A stretch of 64,000 nucleotides of DNA from JACVRW01 sp963846505 (GCA_963846505.1 CAWJWD010000007.1:372001-436000), one strand, 5' to 3'; positions 21,253 through 29,591 are shown, counted from the first letter of the stretch. The notes: generated by a model not told the origin, from the letters alone. Program-made: numbers and translations.

Positions 21253-21765
21253 TCAGGTGCCGGGGGGCGGCGAACCGCCGCTCTCGCGCAGGCGGCGCAG
21301 CTTGCGAACGGTCTGCACGACCTCCATGCGCCGGCGGGCGCGCTGGGTCGCCTCGACGAGCGTTGGCGTCTCGACCGTGTCGGCGACGCCGAGCGAGCAG
21401 GTGATCTCCGGCGCGGGGTGGCCGGTGGCGATCTGCTCGAGCATCGTGTCGAAGCGGTCGGCCCAGGCGTTGGCCTGCTTGGCGTCGGTGGCGTGCAGCA
21501 GGATCGAGAACTCGTCGTGGCCGGTGCGGGCGATCTCGTCGACCGCGCGCAGCGTGCTGCGCAGCGCGTCGAGGCAGAGCAGGATCAGCGCTCCGGCCGA
21601 GTCGCTGCCATGGCGCTCGGCGATGCTGCCGAGGCCGTCGATGTCGAGGATCGCGACGGCCAGGATCTCGCCGGTGCGCGAGCGGCGCATCTCCTCCTTG
21701 AGGATCAGCGCCTCGAACTCCTCCTTGCCAGGCAGCTCCGTAAGGGTGTCCATCCCTCCGGTCAT
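21253..21765 (-). CDS. degenerate GGDEF-domain protein
   Basis: 170 residues, a single soluble GGDEF-like fold: TLTELPGKEEFEALI at the start, ILAVAILDIDGLGSIAERHG (metal-binding Asp retained), active-site loop changed to RTGHDEFSILL (GHDEF instead of GGDEF) and a final TCSLGVAD strand. The first Gly of the signature is kept and the second is His; cyclase activity is doubtful, though such proteins can bind GTP or c-di-GMP. No sensor domain is attached. Confidence 0.75.
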   Translation of the reverse strand: MTGGMDTLTELPGKEEFEALILKEEMRRSRTGEILAVAILDIDGLGSIAERHGSDSAGALILLCLDALRSTLRAVDEIARTGHDEFSILLHATDAKQANAWADRFDTMLEQIATGHPAPEITCSLGVADTVETPTLVEATQRARRRMEVVQTVRKLRRLRESGGSPPPGT

Positions 21766-21878
21766 CGGCCGACCACGGCCGAGGCTTGACCCGTGGCTGA
21801 TCGCAGCACGCTTTCCACGGTACCGGCTGCGGCACAGCGGCTCCTAAACGGCGCCGCTCGCTCTGGGATGCTTCGCCG

Positions 21879-22472
21879 GTGGGGGACGCGAAGCTGTGGC
21901 TGCAGAAGTGGCGCTGGTACGAGCGCAACTCGCTGCCCTGGAACCGGCTGCGCATCCATCGCGAGCTCGCGCGCCGCCAGGCGTTCGCACGCTGGCCGTT
22001 GCACGGCAACGTGCTCGAGGCGTTCGTCGAGGGACGGCTCGAGGTGGGTGCGCACGCGCTGTTCGAGCCGCACGTCTGGTTGACCGCGCCCGGGGACGCG
22101 CGCATTCGCATCGGCAGCGGCAGCTTCCTCAACGTCGCCGTGATGGTCGCCGCGACCGAGCTGGTCGAGATCGGCGCTCACTGCATGCTCGCCAACGGCT
22201 GCTTCGTCACCGACGCCAACCACCGCTTCGACGACCCGCGGCGTCCCGTGCCCTGGCAGGGCTTCACCAGCAAGGGCCCCACGCGCCTGGGCGACAACGT
22301 CTGGCTGGGGGCGAACGTCGTCGTCACCAGCGGCGTCACGATCGGCGAGCGCTGCGTGATCGGGGCGAACAGCGTCGTCACGACCGACATCCCCCCGTTC
22401 TCGATCGCCGCCGGCGCGCCCGCGCGCGTGCTGCGGGCGGTCGAGTACCCCGAGCCCGGGCCGCCGGGCTGA
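21879..22472 (+). CDS. left-handed beta-helix (hexapeptide) acyltransferase
   Basis: 197 residues; the C-terminal two thirds are hexapeptide repeats (IRIGSGSFLNVAVMVAA, VEIGAHCMLANGCFV, TRLGDNVWLGANVVVTSG, VTIGERCVIGANSVVTTDI) ending with AAGAPARVLR, the usual end of maltose/galactoside O-acetyltransferase-like enzymes. TDANHRFDDP contains the probable catalytic His. Probably acetylates a cell-surface sugar. GTG start. It stands alone between divergent or convergent neighbours. Confidence 0.85.
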   Translation: MGDAKLWLQKWRWYERNSLPWNRLRIHRELARRQAFARWPLHGNVLEAFVEGRLEVGAHALFEPHVWLTAPGDARIRIGSGSFLNVAVMVAATELVEIGAHCMLANGCFVTDANHRFDDPRRPVPWQGFTSKGPTRLGDNVWLGANVVVTSGVTIGERCVIGANSVVTTDIPPFSIAAGAPARVLRAVEYPEPGPPG

Positions 22473-22496
22473 GCCGGCGGCCGCGGGCAGGAGCGC

Positions 22497-23048
22497 TCAG
22501 CACATCACGATCAGGTGGAAGCCCCGGTTGGCCTCGGCGCCCCCGCCGTTCTCGGTGCGGATGGCGACGCCGTTGACGTTCGACGCCAGCGAGCCGACGC
22601 TGATCTGGCTGTTCTGCGGCGGGCCGGCGGCCGTCGGGTCGCCGATCGTCGCGAAGTAGGCGCAGTTGCGCACGTCGCCGCTGAAGATCGCCTGGTAGCG
22701 ACCCTCCGCGGTGCGCGCCACCGAGGTCACATTGCGCCCGCGCACGAGCTGACCGCCGGCGTTGACGACCGCGAAGCGCACGGCGCCGAAGGTCTGGAAC
22801 GAGCTCGGCACCGTGCCGAGCGTGGACTCCTTGATCGCGCTGCCGCCGAGCCGGTCGGTGCCGACGTCGGTGCCCGTGATCGTCTTGTTGCGGACGTCCT
22901 TCGAGCGGATCGTGTTGTTCTTGATCTCGCGGCTGTCGATGAAGCCGGTCGCCACGCCGTACGAGACGCCGCCCAGCGCCACGAACAGTGCGATCAGCGC
23001 GACGACCATCGCCGGCGAGGGCAGTAGGCGCCTCATGCGTCGGGTCAT
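22497..23048 (-). CDS. Solirubrobacterales-type surface protein with pentapeptide-like repeats (paralogue B)
   Basis: 183 residues. The N terminus is nearly identical to paralogue A (LLPSPAMVVALIALFVALGG, SYGVATGFIDSREIKNNTIR), with a shorter repeat run (IRSKD VRNKT ITGTD V) followed by IKESTLGTVPSSF, and a different C-terminal beta domain ending LIVMC. ATG 23048 is preceded by AAGGAGG at proper spacing; the ATG five bases upstream runs into a stop. The divergent C termini beside a constant N terminus suggest a common export/anchor module carrying variable heads. Confidence 0.72.
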   Translation of the reverse strand: MTRRMRRLLPSPAMVVALIALFVALGGVSYGVATGFIDSREIKNNTIRSKDVRNKTITGTDVGTDRLGGSAIKESTLGTVPSSFQTFGAVRFAVVNAGGQLVRGRNVTSVARTAEGRYQAIFSGDVRNCAYFATIGDPTAAGPPQNSQISVGSLASNVNGVAIRTENGGGAEANRGFHLIVMC

Positions 23049-23147
23049 TGCATTTCCTCCTTGAGGGTTTCTGGCCGTCGAGGTACCCCTCGTGCCAACG
23101 CTCATAACCCCCTGCACGCGCCAGAGTTGCCGGGTTCGACGCGACGA

Positions 23148-23177
23148 CGGCCCCGGGGACCGTGGTCCCCGGGGCCG
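23148..23177. terminator. 14-bp GC hairpin between paralogues B and C
   Basis: Perfect stem CGGCCCCGGGGACC / GGTCCCCGGGGCCG with a 2-nt apex (GT; the real loop would open by a pair or two). Located after the end of paralogue C (minus strand) and upstream of B. No U-run. Confidence 0.45.
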
Positions 23178-23222
23178 CGTGCTCGCCCCGTCCGGGCGAA
23201 GATGGAGCGCTGCGGCCGGCGC

Positions 23223-23870
23223 TCAGCCGGTCGCGCTGGAGGCGTAGACCGTCACGGTGAAGGTGCGGTCGTCGGTCTCGAACGTGTCCGCGGCGAGGTT
23301 GCCGGTGAAGGTGCGGACGTGCAGCTCACCGCCGCTGTAGTCGACCGTGGCCATGCCGAAGACGCCGACGATCGTGGCGTTGGCGACGTGCGTGGCGGTG
23401 GTCGCGTCGACGCCCGGGAAGGCGACGTCGTAGTCGCCGACGCCGCCGGCGTCGACCGTCGGTGCGCCGCCGGTGCGGTTGAACCAGCTGGTGACCGAGC
23501 CGGAGTCGTCGATCACGGCACCGGCAACGGCGAGGCCGCGAGCGTCGCCCTTGACGTAGGCGCCGGCGGGCGCGCCGCCGAGGTTGTCGGCGTTCGCCGC
23601 CGTGCTCGCGCTCGTCGCGCTGCCCGCGGTCGTGGCGCTGCCGGCCGTGGTGGCCTGCTTGGCCTTCGGCACGGTGCCGAGCGAGGACTCCTTGATCACG
23701 GTGCCGCCGAGCGTGTTCTTCTTGACCTTCTTGCCGTTGATCGTGCGGTTCTGGATGTCCTTGCCGTTGATGGTGGCCGCGGCGTAGCCGACGCCGCCGA
23801 GTGCGACGAACAGGGCCATGCAGGCGATGACCATCGAGGCGGTCGGACGGTGGGAGAGCAGGCGCTTCAT
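23223..23870 (-). CDS. Solirubrobacterales-type surface protein (paralogue C)
   Basis: 215 residues. Same architecture as A and B: TASMVIACMALFVALGGVGYAA membrane segment, then repeats INGKD IQNRT INGKK VKKNT LGGTV IKESSLGTVPKAK, then an Ala/Thr/Ser linker with a near-duplicated TTAGSATTAGSAT unit, and a C-terminal domain (FNRTGGAPTVDAGGVGDYDV ... VTVYASSATG). Start ATG 23870 has GGAGGT 6 nt upstream. The N-terminal segment is more diverged than between A and B. Function unknown. Confidence 0.7.
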   Translation of the reverse strand: MKRLLSHRPTASMVIACMALFVALGGVGYAAATINGKDIQNRTINGKKVKKNTLGGTVIKESSLGTVPKAKQATTAGSATTAGSATSASTAANADNLGGAPAGAYVKGDARGLAVAGAVIDDSGSVTSWFNRTGGAPTVDAGGVGDYDVAFPGVDATTATHVANATIVGVFGMATVDYSGGELHVRTFTGNLAADTFETDDRTFTVTVYASSATG

Positions 23871-23956
23871 CGTGTACCTCCGGTGTGATTGGTGGGGTGG
23901 GCGGGTGCCCGTCGACCGTCCAACCGGGGTCACGGCGGCGAATTACGGCGCCGCGC

Positions 23957-23991
23957 AAAAAAAAGGAGCCGGGTCCGAAGACCCGGCTCCT
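23957..23991 (-). terminator. strong intrinsic terminator of the pan operon
   Basis: Read on the minus strand: 12-bp perfect stem AGGAGCCGGGTC / GACCCGGCTCCT closed by a UUCG tetraloop and followed by eight U. It lies 24 nt after the panB stop, so it ends the DUF2520-panC-panD-panB transcript. By far the clearest Rho-independent terminator in the window. Confidence 0.92.
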
Positions 23992-24014
23992 CCGAAGCGG
24001 TTCGAGCGTGCGGC

Positions 24015-24935
24015 CTACAGGCTGGGCCCGCCCGTGAACGGCTCGCCCGTCTGGACCGCAAGCGCGGCGTGCAGTCGGTCGATCTCGTCCGGCGCCATCG
24101 TGTAGCCGTGCTCGGCCTGGGGGTAGCGCCGCGAGCGCACCTCGTCGGCGAACCCGCGCACGCCCTTGACCATCTCCTCGCGCACGCTCGCGTAGCGCTT
24201 GACGAAGCGGGCGGCGTGACCGTCGTAGATGCCGAGCAGGTCGTGGAAGACCAGCACCTGGCCGTCGGTCGCGGGGCCCGCGCCGATGCCGATCACCGGG
24301 ATCTCCATGCGCGGCATGATCGTCTCGGTCAGCGGTCCGGGGATCGCCTCGAAGACGACCGCGAAGCAGCCCGCCTCCTGCAGCTCGACCGCGTCGTGCA
24401 TGACCTCCAGCGCCCGCTCGGCCGTGCGTCCCTGGGAGCGGTAGCCACCGAGCGCAGTCGCGGTCTGGGGGGTGAGCCCGACGTGCCCCATGACGGGAAT
24501 GCCGGCACCGACGATCGCCCGGGCGCGCTCGACGGTGGTGCCGCCGCGCTCGAGCTTGACCGCGTCGCAGCCCGCTTCCTTGATGAAGCGCTGGGCGTTG
24601 GTGATCGCCAGCTCGTTCGACGCCTCGTAGGACCCGAACGGCATGTCGCCGACCAGCAGCGGCGTCTCCAGGCCGCGGCGCACGGCGGCCGCCAGCATCA
24701 GCAGCTCGTCGAGCGTCACCGGCACGGTGCTCGGATAGCCGAGCACGGTCATCGCGCCCGAGTCGCCGACCAGCACCACGTCGATCCCGGCCTCTTCGGC
24801 CACCTGGGCACTGGGGTAGTCGTAGGCGGTCACCATCGCGATCGGCTCGCCGAGCGCCTTCTTCTCGACCAGCTTCGACAGGGTCACCCTCGGCCGCTTG
24901 GCCGGCGGTGCGCTTGCACGGGCTCCGCTGCTCAT
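24015..24935 (-). CDS. panB: 3-methyl-2-oxobutanoate hydroxymethyltransferase
   Basis: Makes ketopantoate from 2-oxoisovalerate and methylene-tetrahydrofolate. 306 residues. Motifs: MVTAYDYPSAQVAEEAGID, LVGDSGAMTVLGYPSTVPVT (metal-binding Asp), VKLERGG, VMGHVGLTPQ, FEAIPGPLTE (catalytic Glu) and VIGIGAGPATDGQVLV. The start overlaps the panD stop by 4 nt. Last gene of the operon, followed by a strong terminator. Confidence 0.96.
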   Translation of the reverse strand: MSSGARASAPPAKRPRVTLSKLVEKKALGEPIAMVTAYDYPSAQVAEEAGIDVVLVGDSGAMTVLGYPSTVPVTLDELLMLAAAVRRGLETPLLVGDMPFGSYEASNELAITNAQRFIKEAGCDAVKLERGGTTVERARAIVGAGIPVMGHVGLTPQTATALGGYRSQGRTAERALEVMHDAVELQEAGCFAVVFEAIPGPLTETIMPRMEIPVIGIGAGPATDGQVLVFHDLLGIYDGHAARFVKRYASVREEMVKGVRGFADEVRSRRYPQAEHGYTMAPDEIDRLHAALAVQTGEPFTGGPSL

Positions 24936-25312
24936 GCGATCAGCTCCTCCACGGTCGCGTTGACGTCCACGATCTGATTGGTCGCGTCGACGTGCACGAC
25001 GCGCGGTTCGTAGGTCTCCAGCTCGGCCTCGTCGTAGCTGGCGTACGAGACCACGATCACGATGTCGCCGCTGTGCACGAGCCGCGCTGCGGCACCGTTG
25101 ACCTTGACCTCGCCCGAGCCGCGGCGACCGGCGATCGTGTAGGTCTCGAAGCGCGCGCCGTTGTTGACGTCGAGCACGTGCACGAGCTCGTGCTCGAGGA
25201 TGTCCGCGGCCTCCAACAGGTCCGGGTCCATCGTGATCGAGCCGACGTAGTTCAGGTCGCTGTCGGTGATCGTGGCGCGGTGGACCTTCGACTTCAGCAT
25301 CGTACGTCTCAT
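24932..25312 (-). CDS. panD: aspartate 1-decarboxylase proenzyme
   Basis: Makes beta-alanine. 126 residues; self-cleaves at Gly24-Ser25 (LNYVGSIT) to form the pyruvoyl cofactor. Other motifs: MLKSKVHRATIT, NNGARFETYTI and NGAAARLVHSGDIVIV. ATG 25312 forms a 4-nt overlap with the panC stop. The beta-alanine goes to PanC. Confidence 0.96.
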   Translation of the reverse strand: MRRTMLKSKVHRATITDSDLNYVGSITMDPDLLEAADILEHELVHVLDVNNGARFETYTIAGRRGSGEVKVNGAAARLVHSGDIVIVVSYASYDEAELETYEPRVVHVDATNQIVDVNATVEELIA

Positions 25313-26166
25313 TCGGCGCCTCCCAAGATGGCGTTGTCGATCAACCGCGCGCGCCCGACGTGGGCGGCCACGGCCAGCAGCGTGGAGCCGTTGACGCGCT
25401 CCACTGGTTGCAGGGTGTCGGCGGAGCGAAGTTCCAGGTACTCAGGTTCAACGCCCGCGGCGGCGAGCTGCTCGCGCGCGGCCGCCAACACGCGGCCGGC
25501 GTCCCGCTCGCCGCTCGCGACGCGCTCGCCGGCGGCGCGCAGGGCACGGGAGAGGCCAAGCGCGCGTTCGCGCTCGGCTGGAGAGAGGTAGACGTTGCGC
25601 GAACTCAGCGCCAGGCCGTCGGGATCGCGCACGATCGGGCCGACCTCGATCTCGACCGGGATGTCCAGGTCGCGCACCAGCTTGCGCACCACGAGCGCCT
25701 GCTGCGCGTCCTTCTGGCCGAAGTAGGCGACGTCCGGCCCGACCATGTTCAACAGCTTGGTGACGACCGTGGTGACGCCGTCGAAGTGCTCGTGGCCGCG
25801 CCGTTCGGGCGCGCCGCAGAGCACCTCGGTCAGATCGCCGACCGCGACGGTGGTCGAGAAGCCGGGCGGGTAGACCTCGTCGCCGGGCGGCGCGAACAGC
25901 ACGTCGACGCCCTGTCCGGCTGCCAGGGCGGCGTCACGCTCCTCGTCGCGCGGATAGCCGCCGAGATCCTCGCTCGGGCCGAACTGGGCCGGGTTGACGA
26001 ACAGCGAGACCACGACGACGTCGCAGGCGGCTCGAGCTTGGCGCATCAGCGACAGGTGGCCCTCGTGGAAGGAGCCCATCGTCGGCACGAGGCCGATGCG
26101 GTGGCCGGCGCGGCGCTCGGGCCCCAGCAGCGCGCGCAGCTCGGCGACGGTGCGGACGGTCTTCAC
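25309..26166 (-). CDS. panC: pantothenate synthetase
   Basis: Joins pantoate and beta-alanine using ATP. 285 residues. Motifs: VPTMGSFHEGHLSLMRQA (HxGH nucleotide site), VVVSLFVNPAQFGPSEDL, FDGVTTVVTKLLNMVGPD, AYFGQKDAQQ and LALSSRNVYLS (KMSKS-like). GTG 26166 overlaps the stop of the DUF2520 gene by 4 nt. Upstream in-frame codons belong to that gene's shadow. Confidence 0.96.
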   Translation of the reverse strand: MKTVRTVAELRALLGPERRAGHRIGLVPTMGSFHEGHLSLMRQARAACDVVVVSLFVNPAQFGPSEDLGGYPRDEERDAALAAGQGVDVLFAPPGDEVYPPGFSTTVAVGDLTEVLCGAPERRGHEHFDGVTTVVTKLLNMVGPDVAYFGQKDAQQALVVRKLVRDLDIPVEIEVGPIVRDPDGLALSSRNVYLSPAERERALGLSRALRAAGERVASGERDAGRVLAAAREQLAAAGVEPEYLELRSADTLQPVERVNGSTLLAVAAHVGRARLIDNAILGGAE

Positions 26167-26939
26167 GCGAGCGCCTCGCGTCCCGCCAGGCGGCGGGTGT
26201 GGACGACCAGCTCGTCGAACAGGCCCAGCAGCTCGGGCGCCGTCCGTTCGACCGCGGCGCGCTGGACGGCGACGGTGGCCTCGTCGCCGCGGGCCACGGC
26301 GCCGGTGAGCGCCCGCTCCGGGCCGTGGGAGACGTGATTGTCGACCGTGCGCCGGATCAGCGGGGCGAGCAGCGCCCGCGCCTCGTGGGGCTCGAGCCCC
26401 GCACCCGCCGCGATCCGCTCCGCGGCGGCCTGCAGCGTGACGAGGAAGTTCGAGGCGATCGAGGCGGCGGCGTGATAGGCGGCCCGGTGCTCGTCGTCGA
26501 GCTCGAAGGCGGTCATGCCCAGGATCTCGGCCAGCTCGCGTGCGACGTTGAGCGCGGCGGGGGTGGAGCCTGCGATCGCACAGCCGGCACCGGCGAAGGG
26601 GGAGGACGTGGCTTCGCCGCCGGCGGCGAACGTTTGCAGGGGATGCCAGCCGAACGGCTCTGCGCCCGCACGCGCGGCCGGTTCCAGCGCGCTCAGCGGC
26701 GTGGCGCCGCTGGTGTGTCCGACGAGGGGGGCGGCGCCGGCGACGGACGCCGCCGCCGCCGAGATCTCCGCATCCGGCACGCACAGGACGAGTGCGCGAC
26801 AGCCGCGCGGGACCTCGCCGCGACGTGCGGGGCCCGCCACGGGCCGACCCGCCTCGCGCAGCGCGGATGCGAGCGCGGTTCCGAGACGGCCCGCGCCGAT
26901 TACCCCGACAGGGGCAAGCGTGTCGCTCCTGGAGTGCAT
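26163..26939 (-). CDS. Rossmann-fold / DUF2520 protein in pantothenate operon
   Basis: 258 residues. N-terminal NAD(P)-binding Rossmann fold (VGVIGAGRLGTALASALREAG, ALVLCVPDAEI) and a C-terminal DUF2520 helical domain (RAAYHAAASIASNFLVTLQ, ALTGAVARGD), the layout of ketopantoate-reductase and F420-dependent-reductase relatives. It is the first gene of the pan operon and no panE is in view, so it could supply ketopantoate reductase activity. That is inference: the PanE Lys/Glu catalytic pair could not be identified. ATG 26939 was chosen; an upstream in-frame ATG exists. Confidence 0.75.
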   Translation of the reverse strand: MHSRSDTLAPVGVIGAGRLGTALASALREAGRPVAGPARRGEVPRGCRALVLCVPDAEISAAAASVAGAAPLVGHTSGATPLSALEPAARAGAEPFGWHPLQTFAAGGEATSSPFAGAGCAIAGSTPAALNVARELAEILGMTAFELDDEHRAAYHAAASIASNFLVTLQAAAERIAAGAGLEPHEARALLAPLIRRTVDNHVSHGPERALTGAVARGDEATVAVQRAAVERTAPELLGLFDELVVHTRRLAGREALA

Positions 26940-27035
26940 GTCCGAAGGGTCCGCTCCACAGGGGGTAGCGGCCACGCTTCCAAGCATAGCCCCACTTGGC
27001 GCTCCCGTCGCCTCGGACACGTAGGCTTATGTGCG

Positions 27036-27707
27036 ATGCCGTCTCCGACCGCCGCCGAGCGTCGCGAGCAGCTCGTCCAGCTCTACCACGAGGCGAAGGA
27101 CTGCACGCGCTGTCCGCTGTCGCAGACCCGCACCACGATGGTGTTCGGTGCCGGCAACGCGGACGCCGACCTGATGTTCGTCGGTGAGGCGCCCGGCCAG
27201 CAGGAGGACCTCCAGGGGATTCCCTTCGTCGGACGTGCCGGCAAGCTGCTCGACCAGCTGCTCGGCGAGGTCGGCCTCGAGCGCGGCGACGTCTTCATCG
27301 CGAACGTGCTCAAGAGCCGTCCGCCCGGCAACCGCGACCCGGCACCGGAGGAGATCGAGGCCTGCAAGCCGTACCTGTTCCGGCAGGTCGAGCTGATCGA
27401 GCCGAAGGTCATCTGCACACTGGGCAACTTCGCCACCAAGCTGCTCACTCGCTCCAGTCGCGGCATCACGAGCGTGCGTGGCAAGCCCCAGGTCCACGAG
27501 CTCGGCGCGCGCCGGGTGCACATCTATCCGCTCTTCCATCCCGCCGCCGCGCTGCGCACGCCGCGCGTGCTGGAGCAGCTGCGCGAGGACTTCGCCGGCC
27601 TGCCGCCGCTGCTCGCCGAGCCGGCGCCGGAGCCCCCGGGAGCGCCGCCCGCCGCCGCAGCGCCACCGCCTCCGGAGCCGCCGCCCCAACTGGACTTGTT
27701 CGGTTGA
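27036..27707 (+). CDS. family 4 uracil-DNA glycosylase
   Basis: Removes uracil from DNA. 223 residues. Iron-sulfur cysteines: Cys23-x2-Cys26 (DCTRC), one in EACKPY and one in VICTLG. Catalytic motif GEAPGQQEDLQGIPFVGRAG and C-terminal LFHPAAALR are diagnostic for family 4. A proline-rich tail ends QLDLFG, a plausible sliding-clamp-binding peptide (QLDLF). Divergent from the pan operon. Confidence 0.93.
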   Translation: MPSPTAAERREQLVQLYHEAKDCTRCPLSQTRTTMVFGAGNADADLMFVGEAPGQQEDLQGIPFVGRAGKLLDQLLGEVGLERGDVFIANVLKSRPPGNRDPAPEEIEACKPYLFRQVELIEPKVICTLGNFATKLLTRSSRGITSVRGKPQVHELGARRVHIYPLFHPAAALRTPRVLEQLREDFAGLPPLLAEPAPEPPGAPPAAAAPPPPEPPPQLDLFG

Positions 27708-27727
27708 GCGCTGGCTATCATCGCGAG

Positions 27728-28405
27728 ATGCGTCTGTTTCTGGTCTTGCTGCTGGCCGCAGCGGTCGCCGTCGGCGGCTGCGGGGGAGATGACGACTCCG
27801 AGTCGTCGACTGGTGCCGATGCCGGCGCCACGACGACGGAGTCCGCGCCGAGCGGGGTGACCGAGACCACGCCTGGCGATACGACCGAGACCGAGGCCGA
27901 GCAGCAGGGCTCGGACGACGGCGACGACTCGGGCGGCGGCTCCGACGACTCCGGCGGCGCTTCCGACGATTCGAGCGGCGGTTCCGACGACTCCGGCGGG
28001 ACCGATGCCCCGAGCTCCGGCGGCTCCGGCGGCAGCAGCGAGGACACGCAGGCGGCCAGCACCACCGTGACCGACTTCTACGCCGCGCTCAGCTCGGGCG
28101 ACGGCGGCAAGGCCTGCGACCTGATGGCAGACGAGGTCAAGCAGCAGTTCACCCGCGCGCTCGCGCAGTCGCAGAACAAGCAGGGTGCGAGCTGCGAGAC
28201 GCTCGCCGGCAACGTGGCGAAGTCCTACCCGCAGCAGTTCCGCGACCAGCTCGGGAAGCTGCGGGTGGTGAAGGTGACCGTGAAGGGCGACAACGCGACG
28301 GTCACCGCCAAGCTGCCCGGCGTCCCGGCGTCCAGCCTGCCGCTCGTGCGCGACGGCGACAGCTGGAAGATCCAGGCGCCCGTCGGCGCCGGCTCCACCC
28401 CCTAG
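27728..28405 (+). CDS. lipoprotein with acidic Ser/Gly/Asp linker
   Basis: 225 residues. Signal with lipobox (FLVLLLAAAVAVGGC), so lipidated at Cys18. Then about 90 residues of D/S/G/T low complexity with near-repeats of 'SDDSGG', and a C-terminal NTF2/DUF4878-like domain (TTVTDFYAALSSGDGGKACD ... SLPLVRDGDSWKI) with a Cys pair. Surface-displayed; function unknown. A GTG 24 nt upstream overlaps the uracil-glycosylase stop, but ATG 27728 gives the proper signal peptide. Confidence 0.75.
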   Translation: MRLFLVLLLAAAVAVGGCGGDDDSESSTGADAGATTTESAPSGVTETTPGDTTETEAEQQGSDDGDDSGGGSDDSGGASDDSSGGSDDSGGTDAPSSGGSGGSSEDTQAASTTVTDFYAALSSGDGGKACDLMADEVKQQFTRALAQSQNKQGASCETLAGNVAKSYPQQFRDQLGKLRVVKVTVKGDNATVTAKLPGVPASSLPLVRDGDSWKIQAPVGAGSTP

Positions 28406-28452
28406 CCGCCGCCCAGGCGCCGCCGCGCGGCCGCCGCTGGCACTCTTGTCGC

Positions 28453-28860
28453 GTGATCGTCGAGACGGCCAGCGCCGGTGAGACCGAAGCGGCGGGCGCC
28501 GAGCTCGCCGCCCGGCTGCGGCCCGGCGACGTGGTGCTCGTCAGCGGCGACCTGGGAGCGGGCAAGACGACCTTCGTCCGCGGTGCGGCCCGCGCGCTCG
28601 GCGTCGAGGGGCCGGTGACGAGCCCGACCTTCACGATCGGCCACGTGCTCGGCGGGCAGCCGGAGGTCGCCCACCTCGACCTCTACCGCCTCGGTTCGCT
28701 CGCGACCGAGGACCCGGCGCTGCTCGACGACTACCTCACGCCCGAGCGCGTCGCCTTCATCGAGTGGCCCGACGTCGCCGATCCCCAGCTCGAGCGGGTG
28801 GTCGCCCGGGTGCGGATCGAGCACCTCGCGCCCGAGCGCCGACGGATCGAGATCGCGTGA
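28453..28860 (+). CDS. tsaE: tRNA t6A synthesis ATPase TsaE
   Basis: 135 residues. P-loop SGDLGAGKTTFVRGAARALG, VTSPTFTIGHVL, HLDLYRL and FIEWPD are the family motifs. It drives the TsaB/TsaD complex that adds threonylcarbamoyl to A37 of ANN-decoding tRNAs. GTG start; its stop overlaps tsaB (GTGA), beginning a tightly coupled operon. Confidence 0.95.
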   Translation: MIVETASAGETEAAGAELAARLRPGDVVLVSGDLGAGKTTFVRGAARALGVEGPVTSPTFTIGHVLGGQPEVAHLDLYRLGSLATEDPALLDDYLTPERVAFIEWPDVADPQLERVVARVRIEHLAPERRRIEIA

Positions 28861-29591
28861 ACCTGCTCGGCTTCGACACGTCGACCGCCGCCACCAGCGT
28901 CTGCGTGCTGCGTGGCGACGGCGCCACCTTCGAGACCGAGCCGGACGCTGCCGCGCTGACCCGGCTGCCGGCGCACGCGAGCGAGCTGATGCCGGCGGTG
29001 GCGGAGCTGCTCGACCGGGCGGGCATCGCCTACCGGGAGCTGGACGCGATCGCCGTGGGAGTGGGGCCGGGGACGTTCACCGGCCTGCGGATCGGGGTCG
29101 CGACTGCCCGCGGACTGGCGCTGGCGCACGGCCTCGAACTGCGGCCGGTGTCGTCGCTGACCGCACTCGGGGCGGGGTTGGCCGAGCGGGTGCGCGACGC
29201 TGCGGAGCCCGCGCCGGGAAGCGACGCCGGGGGGGCGGGGGCCGAGCTGGCGCGCGTCTCGCTGCTGCCGTTGATCGACGCGAAGCGCGGCGAGGTCTAC
29301 GGCGCGCTCTACGACGGCGCTGCCGAACGCTGGCCGCCGTTCGCCGCCGCGCCGGACGCGCTGACGGCGCGGTTGCGGGAGGAGGGCGCGACGCCGCTGG
29401 CGGCCGGGGACGGCTCGGTACGATTCAGGGGGGTGCTCGAGGCGGCCGGCGTCAGGGTCGAGCCCGACGGGTCCCCGGTGCATGTGGTTCGCGCGCTGCA
29501 CGTCTGTCGGCTCGCGGCGACGGTGCCGGGAGTCGCTCCCGAGGCGGTCCTCCCCGAGTACCTCCGAGTTCCAGACGCGAAGCCACAGTGA
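28857..29591 (+). CDS. tsaB: tRNA t6A synthesis protein TsaB
   Basis: 244 residues, ASKHA fold. LLGFDTSTAATSVCVL start, VGVGPGTFTGLRIGVATARGLA core and IDAKRGEVYGALYD motif. Partner and dimerisation platform for TsaD. GTG start overlaps tsaE by 4 nt and the stop overlaps rimI by 4 nt. Confidence 0.94.
   Translation: MNLLGFDTSTAATSVCVLRGDGATFETEPDAAALTRLPAHASELMPAVAELLDRAGIAYRELDAIAVGVGPGTFTGLRIGVATARGLALAHGLELRPVSSLTALGAGLAERVRDAAEPAPGSDAGGAGAELARVSLLPLIDAKRGEVYGALYDGAAERWPPFAAAPDALTARLREEGATPLAAGDGSVRFRGVLEAAGVRVEPDGSPVHVVRALHVCRLAATVPGVAPEAVLPEYLRVPDAKPQ

Noticed and set aside
27890..28060. Tandem repeat in the lipoprotein gene
   Set aside because: The near-repeats are codon-level Ser/Asp/Gly low complexity in a linker, not a DNA repeat element.
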